64,000 bases of DNA from Weissella bombi (GTDB lineage: Bacteria; Bacillota; Bacilli; Lactobacillales; Lactobacillaceae): assembly GCF_900094835.1 (NCBI RefSeq), contig NZ_FMAO01000010.1, positions 1-64,000 of the forward strand, given 5' to 3'. Below the pieces are notes generated by a model. The model was not told where the DNA came from, did not search any database, and saw nothing but the letters and a program-made list of their open reading frames with translations. Position numbers and translations under genes: made by a program. How positions within the stretch are numbered: position 1 is the first letter of the stretch; every line of letters begins with the position of its first letter. Shown here piece after piece: positions 1 to 7,535 of the stretch.

Positions 1-32
1 ACTAATTTTTAAGCTATTTTTACAATAAAAGC

Positions 33-61
33 TTGCATAGCGTTCTTTTATATGGTATATT
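33..61 (+). promoter_or_regulatory. Promoter of first tRNA-Lys
   Basis: TTGCAT (33-38), 17-bp spacer, TATATT (56-61). The predicted transcript starts near 68. Its first bases (69-84) can fold into a 5-bp hairpin GTTGT/ACAAC, and the same hairpin occurs before the second tRNA-Lys. Confidence 0.65.
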
Positions 62-96
62 AATATCTGTTGTTGCGAGACAACCTATACTTTATT

Positions 97-169
97 GGAC
101 AAGTAGCTCAGTTGGTAGAGCAACGGACTCTTAATCCGTGGGTCCAGGGTTCGAGCCCCTGCTTGTCCA
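97..169 (+). tRNA. tRNA-Lys (anticodon CTT), copy 1
   Basis: A 73-base cloverleaf. The acceptor stem GGACAAG/CTTGTCC closes it, the anticodon loop is CTCTTAA with anticodon CTT reading AAG, and the T loop is TTCGAGC. CCA is not encoded, so CCA must be added after transcription. It is identical to the copy at 274-346. An AT-rich inverted repeat (172-197) follows but lacks a T tract, so transcription may continue into the second copy. Confidence 0.97.
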
Positions 170-208
170 TTGATAAAAATGTTATTTGATTTTTATCTTA
201 AAAACATC

Positions 209-237
209 TTGTGTGTTTACATATTATATGATAATAT
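209..237 (+). promoter_or_regulatory. Probable promoter of second tRNA-Lys
   Basis: TTGTGT (209-214), 17-bp spacer, TAATAT (232-237). It lies at nearly the same distance from a second GTTGTTGCGA leader hairpin (245-260) as in copy 1. The hexamers are weaker than those of copy 1. Confidence 0.45.
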
Positions 238-273
238 AATATATGTTGTTGCGAAACAATATATAATTTTATT

Positions 274-346
274 GGACAAGTAGCTCAGTTGGTAGAGCAA
301 CGGACTCTTAATCCGTGGGTCCAGGGTTCGAGCCCCTGCTTGTCCA
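274..346 (+). tRNA. tRNA-Lys (anticodon CTT), copy 2
   Basis: The 73 bases are identical to copy 1: acceptor stem GGACAAG/CTTGTCC, anticodon CTT, no encoded CCA. The upstream leader is similar but not identical, which suggests a tandem duplication of a leader plus tRNA unit followed by drift outside the tRNA. A strong terminator follows directly. Confidence 0.97.
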
Positions 347-352
347 CTAATT

Positions 353-387
353 AAAAAGAGAGTGAATAATTTTCACTCTCTTTTTTT
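353..387 (+). terminator. Rho-independent terminator of the tRNA-Lys pair
   Basis: A 14-bp stem (353-366 with 372-385) with a 5-base loop and a run of T. From 388 to 481 nothing further is recognisable. Confidence 0.9.
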
Positions 388-481
388 ATACCCCTTTTTT
401 AAAAGCAATAGCGAAACAAAAGTTGTTCTGACACATATCCATGCTGTACACCTTACAAGTTTATAATCAATATTTTTAGCT

Positions 482-513
482 AAAAAAGCCGAAACAATTT
501 CTCTTGTTTCGGC
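482..513 (-). terminator. Terminator of the membrane-anchored protein gene
   Basis: On the minus strand the 10-bp stem GCCGAAACAA/TTGTTTCGGC is followed by six T. Confidence 0.85.
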
Positions 514-527
514 CTCTTTCTGCATCA

Positions 528-995
528 TTATTTTGCATCTGAAATCTTTTGTTCCACATTCGCCGTTGCGACAGCTACATCAATCAAATGTTCAATTTGA
601 TCCTCATTTGCCTCTCCTGGATGTTGTGACTGCAATTCATTTTCATACGTATCAAGGTACGAATCTTCAAATGCATCGACAGCATCATCGGTTGATGCAT
701 TTTTAATTAAATCATCTTTCTGTTCATCAATAAACTTATTCAAATCATCACTAACACGCTTAGTAACAACATTTTGTGCTGGTAAATCAGCAACAGAAGT
801 CGAACTTGTTTGCGAGCTACTGCTACTACTATCTGTTTGATCTTTAGAAAGCGAAGATGCCCTTGAATCACGATAGCTTGACTCATATTGACTCTCGGCC
901 CTATCCGCTTGATAATCCGTAAAGTAGTGAACACCAACGCCCCCAACAAGTGCTCCTGCTACGAAAATTATGATATACAATAAAACTTTTTTCAT
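528..995 (-). CDS. Small membrane-anchored extracytoplasmic protein, function unknown
   Basis: The protein has 155 residues. Residues 4-24 form one N-terminal hydrophobic helix after MKK, with no lipobox cysteine, so it is a signal anchor and not a lipoprotein. Residues about 45-68 are a serine-rich low-complexity stretch, typical of a flexible extracytoplasmic spacer. The remaining 85 residues are acidic and helical with no motif I recognise. The RBS (five G then AG) is six bases before the ATG. It has its own terminators on both sides, so it is monocistronic. No function is assigned; a short surface protein is the only safe statement. Confidence 0.75.
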   Translation of the reverse strand: MKKVLLYIIIFVAGALVGGVGVHYFTDYQADRAESQYESSYRDSRASSLSKDQTDSSSSSSQTSSTSVADLPAQNVVTKRVSDDLNKFIDEQKDDLIKNASTDDAVDAFEDSYLDTYENELQSQHPGEANEDQIEHLIDVAVATANVEQKISDAK

Positions 996-1044
996 AACTC
1001 CCCCTCTCTATACTATTATTTTATCGTAGTTTGCTAAAAATACA

Positions 1045-1082
1045 TAAAAAAAGAGACTATCAAAATGATAGTCTCTTTTTTT
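1045..1082 (-). terminator. Terminator of the rpsF-ssb-rpsR operon
   Basis: The stem AGAGACTATC/GATAGTCTCT (1052-1061 with 1067-1076) has an A tract on one side and a T tract on the other, so it can act in both directions. It ends the ribosomal operon on the minus strand. Confidence 0.9.
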
Positions 1083-1088
1083 AGCAAA

Positions 1089-1331
1089 TTAGTCTTCTGC
1101 AACGAATGGCAAAAGTCCCATGATACGAGCACGCTTAATAGCAGTCGTAACCTTGCGTTGGTTCTTTGCTGAAGTACCAGTCACACGACGAGGCAAGATC
1201 TTACCACGTTCTGAGATGAAACGCTCCAACAATTCAGTATCTTTGTAATCCACATATTCGATGTGGTTGGCTGCAATGAAGTCAACCTTACGACGGCGAC
1301 GAGGTCCGCCACCACGACGTTGTTGTGCCAT
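1089..1331 (-). CDS. rpsR: 30S ribosomal protein S18
   Basis: An 80-residue S18 of normal length, with the arginine-rich N-terminus and the conserved core [18 protein letters not shown]18 pairs with S6 on the 30S platform and contacts 16S rRNA. It is the last gene of the conserved rpsF-ssb-rpsR operon, 54 bases after ssb. The position that holds a cysteine in many Firmicutes S18 proteins (KVCYF) is aspartate here (KVDFI), in line with the low cysteine content of the window. Confidence 0.98.
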   Translation of the reverse strand: MAQQRRGGGPRRRRKVDFIAANHIEYVDYKDTELLERFISERGKILPRRVTGTSAKNQRKVTTAIKRARIMGLLPFVAED

Positions 1332-1385
1332 GATTAAATTCCTCCTGATAGAATGATGTCGTTAGACAATGTTGTCTTTAATAAA

Positions 1386-1940
1386 TTAGAATGGTAGTTG
1401 GTCGTCTGAGATTTCAATCTCTTGGCCACCACCGAAAGGATCGTTATCTGATTGTGAACTAGCCGAGTTGTTACCATTAAACACATTACCGTTTGAAGCT
1501 GGAGCCCCAAATGGATTTTGTGATGCCGAAGCATTGTAACTTCCTTGGTTATTACGCTGTCCGCCGCCAAAATTATTCGCATTATTTGAACCATTTTGGT
1601 TACGACGCGCTTCACTTTCAGCACGACTCTCCAACAATGAAAAGTTTTCTACAACAACCTCTGTGACATAAACACGTTGGCCTTGTTGATTTTCATAATT
1701 ACGTGTTTGAAGCCGGCCTTCGATACCAACCAATGAGCCCTTTGAAGTAAAGTTTGCAAAATTCTCTGCAGCTTTACGCCAAATAACAGCATTAATAAAA
1801 TCAGTATCACGCTCACCATTGGCGTTTGTAAATTGCCGATTAACAGCAAGTGAAAACGAAGCAACAGCAGCACCGTTAGTCGTATAACGCAACTCAACAT
1901 CACGTGTCAAACGACCAATCAAAACTACACGATTTATCAT
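1386..1940 (-). CDS. ssb: Single-stranded DNA-binding protein
   Basis: The protein has 184 residues. An OB fold occupies about residues 1-105, beginning [20 protein letters not shown]. It is followed by an Asn/Gln/Gly/Ser-rich linker and the acidic tip DDQLPF, which in this family recruits replication and repair proteins. The length is slightly above the usual 160-175 because of the linker. It coats single-stranded DNA during replication and repair. It sits between rpsF and rpsR, the standard Firmicutes order, 73 bases after rpsF with its own RBS GAAGGAGG. Confidence 0.98.
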   Translation of the reverse strand: MINRVVLIGRLTRDVELRYTTNGAAVASFSLAVNRQFTNANGERDTDFINAVIWRKAAENFANFTSKGSLVGIEGRLQTRNYENQQGQRVYVTEVVVENFSLLESRAESEARRNQNGSNNANNFGGGQRNNQGSYNASASQNPFGAPASNGNVFNGNNSASSQSDNDPFGGGQEIEISDDQLPF

Positions 1941-2013
1941 ATGGAAAGCCTCCTTCCAAGGTTTTTACACCTAACCATCAAAATTATTAAATTGAATAGG
2001 TAATTTCTAAAAA

Positions 2014-2313
2014 TTACTTAGCTGATGCTAGTTCGCGCTTAACAATCATGTGACGCAAGATATCTGCTGAAATCTTTGCCAAACGATCAAATTCGTTAAT
2101 AGCTGCGTCATCATCTGCAGTAAAGTTAACAATGTGGTAAAGACCCTCACGGTAACCTGCGATTTCATACGTAAAGCGACGTGATGACCAGTCTTTTGAC
2201 TCAACCACCGTAGCACCATTATCTGACAAAATCTTGTCAAAACGCTCAACCAATGCCTTCTTATCGTCAGCATTCATGTCAGGGCGAATAATGTAAGTTA
2301 ATTCGTATGCCAT
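2014..2313 (-). CDS. rpsF: 30S ribosomal protein S6
   Basis: A 99-residue S6 with the typical opening [12 protein letters not shown] and the conserved segment [20 protein letters not shown]. It binds S18 and 16S rRNA in the 30S subunit. It is the first gene of the operon. The 5' leader (2314 to about 2388) contains two stem-loops, one of which (2339-2355) resembles the S6:S18 autoregulatory site known from bacterial rpsF leaders. The RBS AAAGGAGG is seven bases from the ATG. Confidence 0.98.
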   Translation of the reverse strand: MAYELTYIIRPDMNADDKKALVERFDKILSDNGATVVESKDWSSRRFTYEIAGYREGLYHIVNFTADDDAAINEFDRLAKISADILRHMIVKRELASAK

Positions 2314-2338
2314 TATATATTCCTCCTTTTGGTCTATG

Positions 2339-2384
2339 GCCGACTACCTGCCGGCAAGGAGAGTTATCATTCTTTTGATAACTC
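2339..2384 (-). promoter_or_regulatory. Structured rpsF leader, candidate S6:S18 autoregulatory site
   Basis: Seen: on the minus strand a 9-bp hairpin GAGTTATCA/TGATAACTC (2361-2384) is followed by a 6-bp GC-rich hairpin GCCGGC-AGGTA-GTCGGC (2339-2355) ending 25 bases before the ATG. Neither has a T tract. Known: rpsF leaders in many bacteria carry a stem-loop with an exposed CCG that binds S6:S18. That this one does so is inference. Confidence 0.45.
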
Positions 2385-2394
2385 ACAAACACTT

Positions 2395-2423
2395 ATGATA
2401 CACGACAATGCACCAATTTGCAA
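2395..2423 (-). promoter_or_regulatory. Promoter of rpsF-ssb-rpsR
   Basis: On the minus strand TTGCAA (2418-2423), 17-bp spacer, TATCAT (2395-2400). The -35 box lies just outside the stop codon of the upstream nucleoside hydrolase gene, with no terminator between. Confidence 0.75.
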
Positions 2424-2439
2424 GTTTTAAACTCCGTTA

Positions 2440-3384
2440 TCATCCTAAGATAGATAAAGTATAATTCATGAATCGTTCTAGATAGAATGGTTCATCAACC
2501 TCAACTGCAACAAAGTTATTTTTATGTGCATCACGTAAACGAGCTGGATCACCAATTGTACGACCATCATTAGTATCTACCATCATATTCAACGGCAACA
2601 ATGTGACAAAATTAGGATCGACGGCAACACCAACAGCAAGTGGGTCGTGTAATGCAGCCCCAGCTTTATTGATATCTAAGCTATCATAAGCATCAATATA
2701 GAAATCGAAAATATCAGCAAACACACGGCCCTTTTCAGTTCCTAAATCACGCCATTGCTGGGTTTCTTTTTTAGTTAATAACGTTTGCAAAGTTACATCC
2801 AAGCCAACCATAACCAAATGTTTTGCATGTTTAAATACATAATCTGCCGCTTCTGGGTCTTGATTAATATTTGCCTCAGTATATGGTGTCACATTACCAG
2901 GCACAACTAATGCTCCTCCCATTAACGTCACGTTACCAATTAAATCTGCAATCTCTGGATCCTTTTGATAAGCTGCTGCTAAATTAGTTAGTGGACCAGT
3001 TGGGACAATAATTAGGTCATCTGCGTATTCATGAGCTGCCGTAATTAAGAAATCAACAGCTGATTGTGGCGCTGTTTCCCGCTTCGGATCAGGCAAAACA
3101 ACATCCCCAATCGCATTATCCCCATGGATATCCTTTGAAACTTGCATTGTTTCAAAATCAGTCGTTGTTGATGAATGACTGGCACCAAGGAACACTGGCA
3201 CATCATCTTCACCTAATAGTTCTAATAATTTCAATGTGTTTTGTGCTGCAGTTTCCATTTGTGTATTTCCAAATGATGAAACTACACCAATCAAGTCAGC
3301 ATCCGGCGTTGCCAACGCATAAGCCAATGCCAACGCATCATCAACACCTGTATCCAAATCCAAAATCATCTTCTTTTTTGCCAT
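2440..3384 (-). CDS. Inosine-uridine preferring nucleoside hydrolase
   Basis: The protein has 314 residues, the family length. The calcium-binding signature DLDTGVDD is at residues 9-16. The later NGG/H-type motif is represented by HDPLAVGVAVDP near residue 243, the usual site of the conserved HDP. The enzyme splits ribonucleosides to base and ribose in the cytoplasm for salvage. It lies 62 bases after prs with a strong terminator hairpin in the gap and no visible promoter, so it may depend on read-through from purR-glmU-prs. Substrate preference cannot be read from the sequence. Confidence 0.92.
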   Translation of the reverse strand: MAKKKMILDLDTGVDDALALAYALATPDADLIGVVSSFGNTQMETAAQNTLKLLELLGEDDVPVFLGASHSSTTTDFETMQVSKDIHGDNAIGDVVLPDPKRETAPQSAVDFLITAAHEYADDLIIVPTGPLTNLAAAYQKDPEIADLIGNVTLMGGALVVPGNVTPYTEANINQDPEAADYVFKHAKHLVMVGLDVTLQTLLTKKETQQWRDLGTEKGRVFADIFDFYIDAYDSLDINKAGAALHDPLAVGVAVDPNFVTLLPLNMMVDTNDGRTIGDPARLRDAHKNNFVAVEVDEPFYLERFMNYTLSILG

Positions 3385-3401
3385 AATACTCCCCTTATGA
3401 T

Positions 3402-3437
3402 AAAAAATCGTTGCTCTAACTTTGCTAGAACAACGAT
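3402..3437 (-). terminator. Terminator after prs
   Basis: A 12-bp stem with one mismatch (3407-3418 with 3426-3437) followed on the minus strand by six T. It fills the gap before the nucleoside hydrolase gene. Confidence 0.8.
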
Positions 3438-3446
3438 ATATTTTTC

Positions 3447-4433
3447 TTAATCCGCTGTACGGTGGAAACGACTCTTAAACAATGGTGACACAGGCCTATT
3501 CTCATTAATACGCTTGATTGTTTCACCAATTAGTTCAGCCGTTGACACTTGTACTAGCTTGTCAAAGTGCTTTTCTTCAGGCAAGTTAATTGAGTCAGTT
3601 ACAATAACTTTTTCGAAAACAGAATTTTGCAAATTCTCGACAGCTTTACCTGAAAATACTGCGTGGGTTGCCACAACATACACTTCTGAAGCCCCTTCGT
3701 CTTTCAACTTTTGAGCACCTTGTGTAATAGTACCACCAGTATCAATCATGTCATCAATCATGATGGCGCGCTTACCCTTAACATCACCGATAACATTCAT
3801 AATACGGGCGACATTAGCCTTAGGACGACGCTTATCAATAATGGCGATTGGTTCGTGTGATCCCAATAATTCTGCCAACGCACGTGCACGCGTAACACCA
3901 CCATGATCCGGTGATACAACGACAGTATTTGCGTCAGCGATACCAGTTGTAATTAAGTAATCAGCAAGCAATGGTGCACCCATCATGTGATCAACTGGAA
4001 TATCGAAGAATCCTTGGATTTGTGATGCGTGTAAATCAAGTGCCAACACACGTGTTGCACCAACCATTTGTAGCATGTTAGCTACTAGCTTTGCTGAGAT
4101 TGGTTCGCGAGAACGCGCCTTACGATCCTGACGTGCATAACCATAATAAGGCATAACAACGTTAATTGAACGCGCACTTGCACGACGCAATGCATCAATC
4201 ATAATAAGTAGTTCCATCAAACTATCATTAACTGGTGCTGAAGTCGGTTGGATAACATAAACGTTATCTCCACGGACAGATTCTTCAATATTAATTTGAA
4301 TCTCACCGTCACTAAACCGAGAGATATTTATTTCCGATAGTTCCACACCAATGGAAGCAGCAATTTTTTCCGCTAAGGGGTGATTGCTACTCAATGAAAA
4401 AATTTTCAAATGTGGATCCGAATAAGTTGCCAT
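3447..4433 (-). CDS. prs: Ribose-phosphate pyrophosphokinase
   Basis: PRPP synthase, 328 residues from the chosen start. Visible are the flexible catalytic loop [15 protein letters not shown], the ribose-phosphate region [12 protein letters not shown] and the PRPP loop [14 protein letters not shown]. It makes PRPP from ribose 5-phosphate and ATP for nucleotide, His and Trp synthesis. The ATG at 4433 is chosen because TGGAGG stands just ahead of it; the frame stays open to a TTG at 4469, which has no RBS. It follows glmU after 126 bases with its own promoter, the classic purR-glmU-prs order. Confidence 0.97.
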   Translation of the reverse strand: MATYSDPHLKIFSLSSNHPLAEKIAASIGVELSEINISRFSDGEIQINIEESVRGDNVYVIQPTSAPVNDSLMELLIMIDALRRASARSINVVMPYYGYARQDRKARSREPISAKLVANMLQMVGATRVLALDLHASQIQGFFDIPVDHMMGAPLLADYLITTGIADANTVVVSPDHGGVTRARALAELLGSHEPIAIIDKRRPKANVARIMNVIGDVKGKRAIMIDDMIDTGGTITQGAQKLKDEGASEVYVVATHAVFSGKAVENLQNSVFEKVIVTDSINLPEEKHFDKLVQVSTAELIGETIKRINENRPVSPLFKSRFHRTAD

Positions 4434-4484
4434 GCTTTCCTCCATAGACACATTCAATTGTGTACTCAAGTCTTTAATAATTTA

Positions 4485-4513
4485 ATTGTACAGTTTTTTA
4501 CCGTTATCTTCAA
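4485..4513 (-). promoter_or_regulatory. Promoter of prs
   Basis: On the minus strand TTGAAG (4508-4513), 17-bp spacer, TACAAT (4485-4490), inside the glmU-prs gap. Confidence 0.65.
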
Positions 4514-4559
4514 TCCATTATTATTGGCCAACACAACAATTCAACGTTAAAGACAATCA

Positions 4560-5942
4560 CTACTGGTTGAATTTTTCAAATAAGGGTGTTCGCTTCCAAA
4601 AGTCTTCTTTAACCGTTTGGCGTGCACGTCCTATACCCATTGCATGCATTGGGATATCATCTGTAATGACTGAACCTGCTGCCACAAATGCCTCTGCATC
4701 AATTTCAACTGGGCTGATAATTTTTGATCCAGAACCGATAAACGCACGGTCACCAACATTTGAGTGCCACTTATTCTTGCCATCATAATTAACAAACACA
4801 GAACCTGCACCGATGTTAACATCTTCACCGATAGTAGCATCTCCAAGATATGACAAATGACCCATCTTTGAACGTACACCCAAAGTAGCTTTCTTTACTT
4901 CCACAAAGTTACCAGCGTGTGCCTCACGATCCAAATATGCTGCTGGACGTAAGTGTGCATATGGTCCAACCGTTGCATTTTCACGAACTTCAGCTTCCTC
5001 CAGATGACTGCTATCAATTTGAGCACCATCTGCAACAATCGAATCAACAATCTTAGTACCTGAAGTTAACACGACGTTTTTACCAATTTTCGTGTTTCCT
5101 TTTAAGTAAACATTTGGTTCAATGACTGTATCGTTACCAATCTCGACATCAACATCAATATACGTATTTGTTGGATCAACCAACGTAACACCTGCACGCA
5201 TATGCATTTCATTAATTCGTTGACGCATAAGTTGATTTGCCTTAGACAACGCAACGCGGTCGTTAACACCCATTGACTCGCCAAAATCACTAATTTGGAA
5301 AGCCCCAACAGTATGACCACCTTCACGCAAAATTTCTAATGTATCTGGTAAGTAGTACTCACCTTGTGCGTTATCATTATTAACATGTTGTAGACTCTCA
5401 AATAGCAGTTGATTATCAAATACATAAACACCCGTATTGATTTCGTCTACTTTCTTTTCATCATCATCGGCATCTTTTTGTTCAACAATTCGCAAAACAT
5501 TACCTTGTTCATCACGAATAATACGCCCATACCCTGTTGGATCAGGTGCTTTAGCAGTCAAAACTGTAACAGCATTATTTGATTGCTCATGATAATTGTA
5601 CAATTCTTCATACGTTGTCGTCGTAAACATTGGTGCATCACCAGACGCAATCAATGTCATCCCTTTTTTATCAGCCAATAATGGGGCCGCCATTTTAATC
5701 GCATGTCCTGTACCAAGTTGTTCCTTTTGAACAACAAAGTCTGAAGTTCCTTTTAAAACTTCTTCCACTTGTTGTGCGCCATTTCCAACTACCGTAACAA
5801 TTTTGCCAACATTAGCACGTTTAACCGTATCAACAACCAACTGCACCATAGGCTTACCGCCGACTTCATGCAATACTTTAGGAAGAGCCGACTTCATCCG
5901 TGTACCTTTTCCTGCTGCCAAAACAATGACAAATCTTTCCAT
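4560..5942 (-). CDS. glmU: Bifunctional UDP-N-acetylglucosamine pyrophosphorylase / glucosamine-1-phosphate acetyltransferase
   Basis: The protein has 460 residues. The N-terminal uridyltransferase domain carries LAAGKGTRMKSALPK near residues 8-22. The C-terminal left-handed beta-helix starts near residue 250, with hexapeptide repeats and the conserved segment NYDGKNKWHSNVGDRAFIGS. It makes UDP-GlcNAc for peptidoglycan and teichoic acids. The ATG at 5942 is used because AAGGTGG lies five bases upstream; a GTG nine bases earlier overlaps that RBS. It is 13 bases after purR and surely in the same operon. Confidence 0.97.
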   Translation of the reverse strand: MERFVIVLAAGKGTRMKSALPKVLHEVGGKPMVQLVVDTVKRANVGKIVTVVGNGAQQVEEVLKGTSDFVVQKEQLGTGHAIKMAAPLLADKKGMTLIASGDAPMFTTTTYEELYNYHEQSNNAVTVLTAKAPDPTGYGRIIRDEQGNVLRIVEQKDADDDEKKVDEINTGVYVFDNQLLFESLQHVNNDNAQGEYYLPDTLEILREGGHTVGAFQISDFGESMGVNDRVALSKANQLMRQRINEMHMRAGVTLVDPTNTYIDVDVEIGNDTVIEPNVYLKGNTKIGKNVVLTSGTKIVDSIVADGAQIDSSHLEEAEVRENATVGPYAHLRPAAYLDREAHAGNFVEVKKATLGVRSKMGHLSYLGDATIGEDVNIGAGSVFVNYDGKNKWHSNVGDRAFIGSGSKIISPVEIDAEAFVAAGSVITDDIPMHAMGIGRARQTVKEDFWKRTPLFEKFNQ

Positions 5943-5955
5943 GACTTCCACCTTT

Positions 5956-6810
5956 TTATTTAACTTTATTTTCTAAACTCTCTTCAAAGTTAGCATAAAT
6001 TTCATCCGCATAATTACCTGCAGCAACATGAATAATGCCATCATCTTTATTTGTATCAACGTGAATTAATGATGTATAATCATCAATCACACGATGTGCC
6101 ACACGACCTTCTGCAACAACAGCAGCACCAACAACTTGGCCTTCAAATTCTTTAACCAAAGAAGCCATACCACGAATAGTACCACCAGCCTTCATAAAGT
6201 CGTCCACAATTAAAACACGTGAGCCCATTGGTAATGAGCGTCGTGACAATTCTAACTTCTCTAGACGTTGTGATTGACCCGTAACATAGTTAACTGACAT
6301 CGTTGGACCTTCAGTAACCTTAGTATCATTACGTACAATGACAAACGGCACGTTTAATTGTGCTGCTACGGCTTGTGCGACGGGCACACCTTTTGTAGCA
6401 GCCGTCATAACAGCATCAATTGGTTCACGTAAGTATTGCGTGGCAATTAGGCGACCGATTCGTTGTAAGAACCATGGTTGACCCAAAATATCTGACAGAT
6501 AAACATAACCACCAGGCAAGACACGTGTCTCATCGTCAATAGCATTCACTAGTGAAGCTACAAACTCTTTAGCATCATCTTGCGTCATATAAGGTGTAAA
6601 TCGCGCCCCACCAGCTGCTCCCGGAATGGTTTCTAATAGACCAATCCCGCGCTCTTGAAATGTGCGCTTTAAAATCGTCAAATCTTCTGAAATAGAAGAC
6701 TTAGCACTTTCATATTCTTCTGAAAAATGCGTTAGTGATACTAATGTACGTGGTCGCTCTAATAAATAACGAGTCATATCTACTAGACGATCGCTTCGAC
6801 GTGTTTTCAT
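5956..6810 (-). CDS. purR: Pur operon regulator PurR (PRPP-sensing)
   Basis: The protein has 284 residues, matching the Bacillus/Lactococcus family length. An N-terminal winged helix (about 1-75) is followed by a phosphoribosyltransferase-like domain whose PRPP loop VLIVDDFMKAGGT lies near residue 205. PurR binds PurBoxes and responds to PRPP. The frame is open far upstream, but the ATG at 6810 is the family start; the extension would cross the promoter (TATAAT 6857-6862) and the PurBox. It heads purR-glmU-prs, linking purine control to PRPP supply. Confidence 0.95.
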   Translation of the reverse strand: MKTRRSDRLVDMTRYLLERPRTLVSLTHFSEEYESAKSSISEDLTILKRTFQERGIGLLETIPGAAGGARFTPYMTQDDAKEFVASLVNAIDDETRVLPGGYVYLSDILGQPWFLQRIGRLIATQYLREPIDAVMTAATKGVPVAQAVAAQLNVPFVIVRNDTKVTEGPTMSVNYVTGQSQRLEKLELSRRSLPMGSRVLIVDDFMKAGGTIRGMASLVKEFEGQVVGAAVVAEGRVAHRVIDDYTSLIHVDTNKDDGIIHVAAGNYADEIYANFEESLENKVK

Positions 6811-6823
6811 AATTTTATAACCT

Positions 6824-6840
6824 CGAACGTTCGGTAATTT
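6824..6840 (-). promoter_or_regulatory. PurBox in the purR leader
   Basis: On the minus strand AAATTACCGAACGTTCG matches the PurBox consensus AWWWCCGAACWWT closely, and its core CGAACGTTCG is a perfect palindrome. It lies between the -10 box and the purR start, consistent with autorepression. Confidence 0.7.
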
Positions 6841-6856
6841 TTGATTTAATACTGGC

Positions 6857-6862
6857 ATTATA
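6857..6862 (-). promoter_or_regulatory. -10 box of purR
   Basis: TATAAT on the minus strand, 47 bases before the purR ATG. No good -35 hexamer is at the right spacing, as expected for a promoter that may need an activator. Confidence 0.55.
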
Positions 6863-6898
6863 ACACATTTGTTCATATTAAGTTTTAAAAACACTCGC

Positions 6899-6921
6899 AA
6901 AGCCGAATTCAGCGGCTTGTT
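6899..6921 (-). terminator. Weak hairpin after the NUDIX gene
   Basis: Stem AAGCCG/CGGCTT with a short loop. The T run follows only after several bases, so termination would be partial. Confidence 0.35.
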
Positions 6922-6944
6922 TCTAATTGAAATAAACTGTTTAT

Positions 6945-6960
6945 CGGACGTTCGCTTTTT
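6945..6960 (-). promoter_or_regulatory. Second, upstream PurBox-like site
   Basis: The minus-strand core CGAACGTCCG sits about 95 bp upstream of the predicted purR transcription start, next to the NUDIX stop codon. It shares the core of the downstream box with one change. Confidence 0.45.
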
Positions 6961-6964
6961 GTTA

Positions 6965-7435
6965 TCATTGCCAATTAATGTGTTTTTCGACACCATCAAC
7001 CATCGCATGAAGTGCCAACTCATTAATATTAGTGTTATCAAATACTGGTAACATTTCTGCAAAGGTATTTGGCAAATGATATTGACCGCTTAATAATTTT
7101 TCACGTGTTGTCCAGAAAATTTCACCTTCACGACTAGTATGAATATTTCCAGTGTAGGTTGTCGTTTTATATAAAAACACAATATAACGGGCGCCATCTG
7201 CTAACGGCCATTCTTTAATGCCCATTAACTTAGGTTTCGCGATGGTCAATCCTGTTTCCTCAAAGGCTTCGCGATAAACAGATTGCGTCACAGTTTCACC
7301 AACCTCAACATGCCCACCCGGAAACGTTACGCCTGCCCAATTGGGATTTTGGCGGTTTTCAACCAAAATTTCATGAGTCTCAGGATTTTCAATCATAATC
7401 ATATTTGTTAATTCAATCGCTGTATACCTAGCCAT
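6965..7435 (-). CDS. NUDIX hydrolase, MutT/8-oxo-dGTP diphosphatase-like
   Basis: The protein has 156 residues. The Nudix box begins GGHVEVGETVTQSV and ends YREAFEETGL (about residues 40-63), with all the catalytic glutamates present. Such enzymes hydrolyse nucleoside diphosphate derivatives, often oxidised dGTP; the exact substrate is not readable. The ATG at 7435 follows AAAGGAG at a good distance. It lies between zwf and purR on the same strand, separated from both by hairpins. Confidence 0.9.
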   Translation of the reverse strand: MARYTAIELTNMIMIENPETHEILVENRQNPNWAGVTFPGGHVEVGETVTQSVYREAFEETGLTIAKPKLMGIKEWPLADGARYIVFLYKTTTYTGNIHTSREGEIFWTTREKLLSGQYHLPNTFAEMLPVFDNTNINELALHAMVDGVEKHINWQ

Positions 7436-7452
7436 ATAAATCTCCTTTAACA

Positions 7453-7504
7453 AAAATAAACCTCCGCAACTAACCAGAGGGCTGGCAATTTATGCGAAGG
7501 CTTA
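7453..7504 (-). terminator. Terminator of zwf
   Basis: The outer stem CCTTCGCA/TGCGGAGG encloses a second small hairpin CCAG/CTGG; the minus strand then reads TTTATTTTTG. Confidence 0.7.
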
Positions 7505-7535
7505 TTTTATTTATTCATTTTTATCAAACGAAAAA

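Noticed and set aside
172-197. Inverted repeat after the first tRNA-Lys as a terminator
   Set aside because: The 9-bp stem is all A/T but for one pair and has no T tract after it, so it would terminate poorly if at all.
6811-7062. 84-residue N-terminal extension of PurR
   Set aside because: It crosses the purR -10 box, the PurBox and the end of the NUDIX gene, and the family starts at MKTRRSDRLVD.
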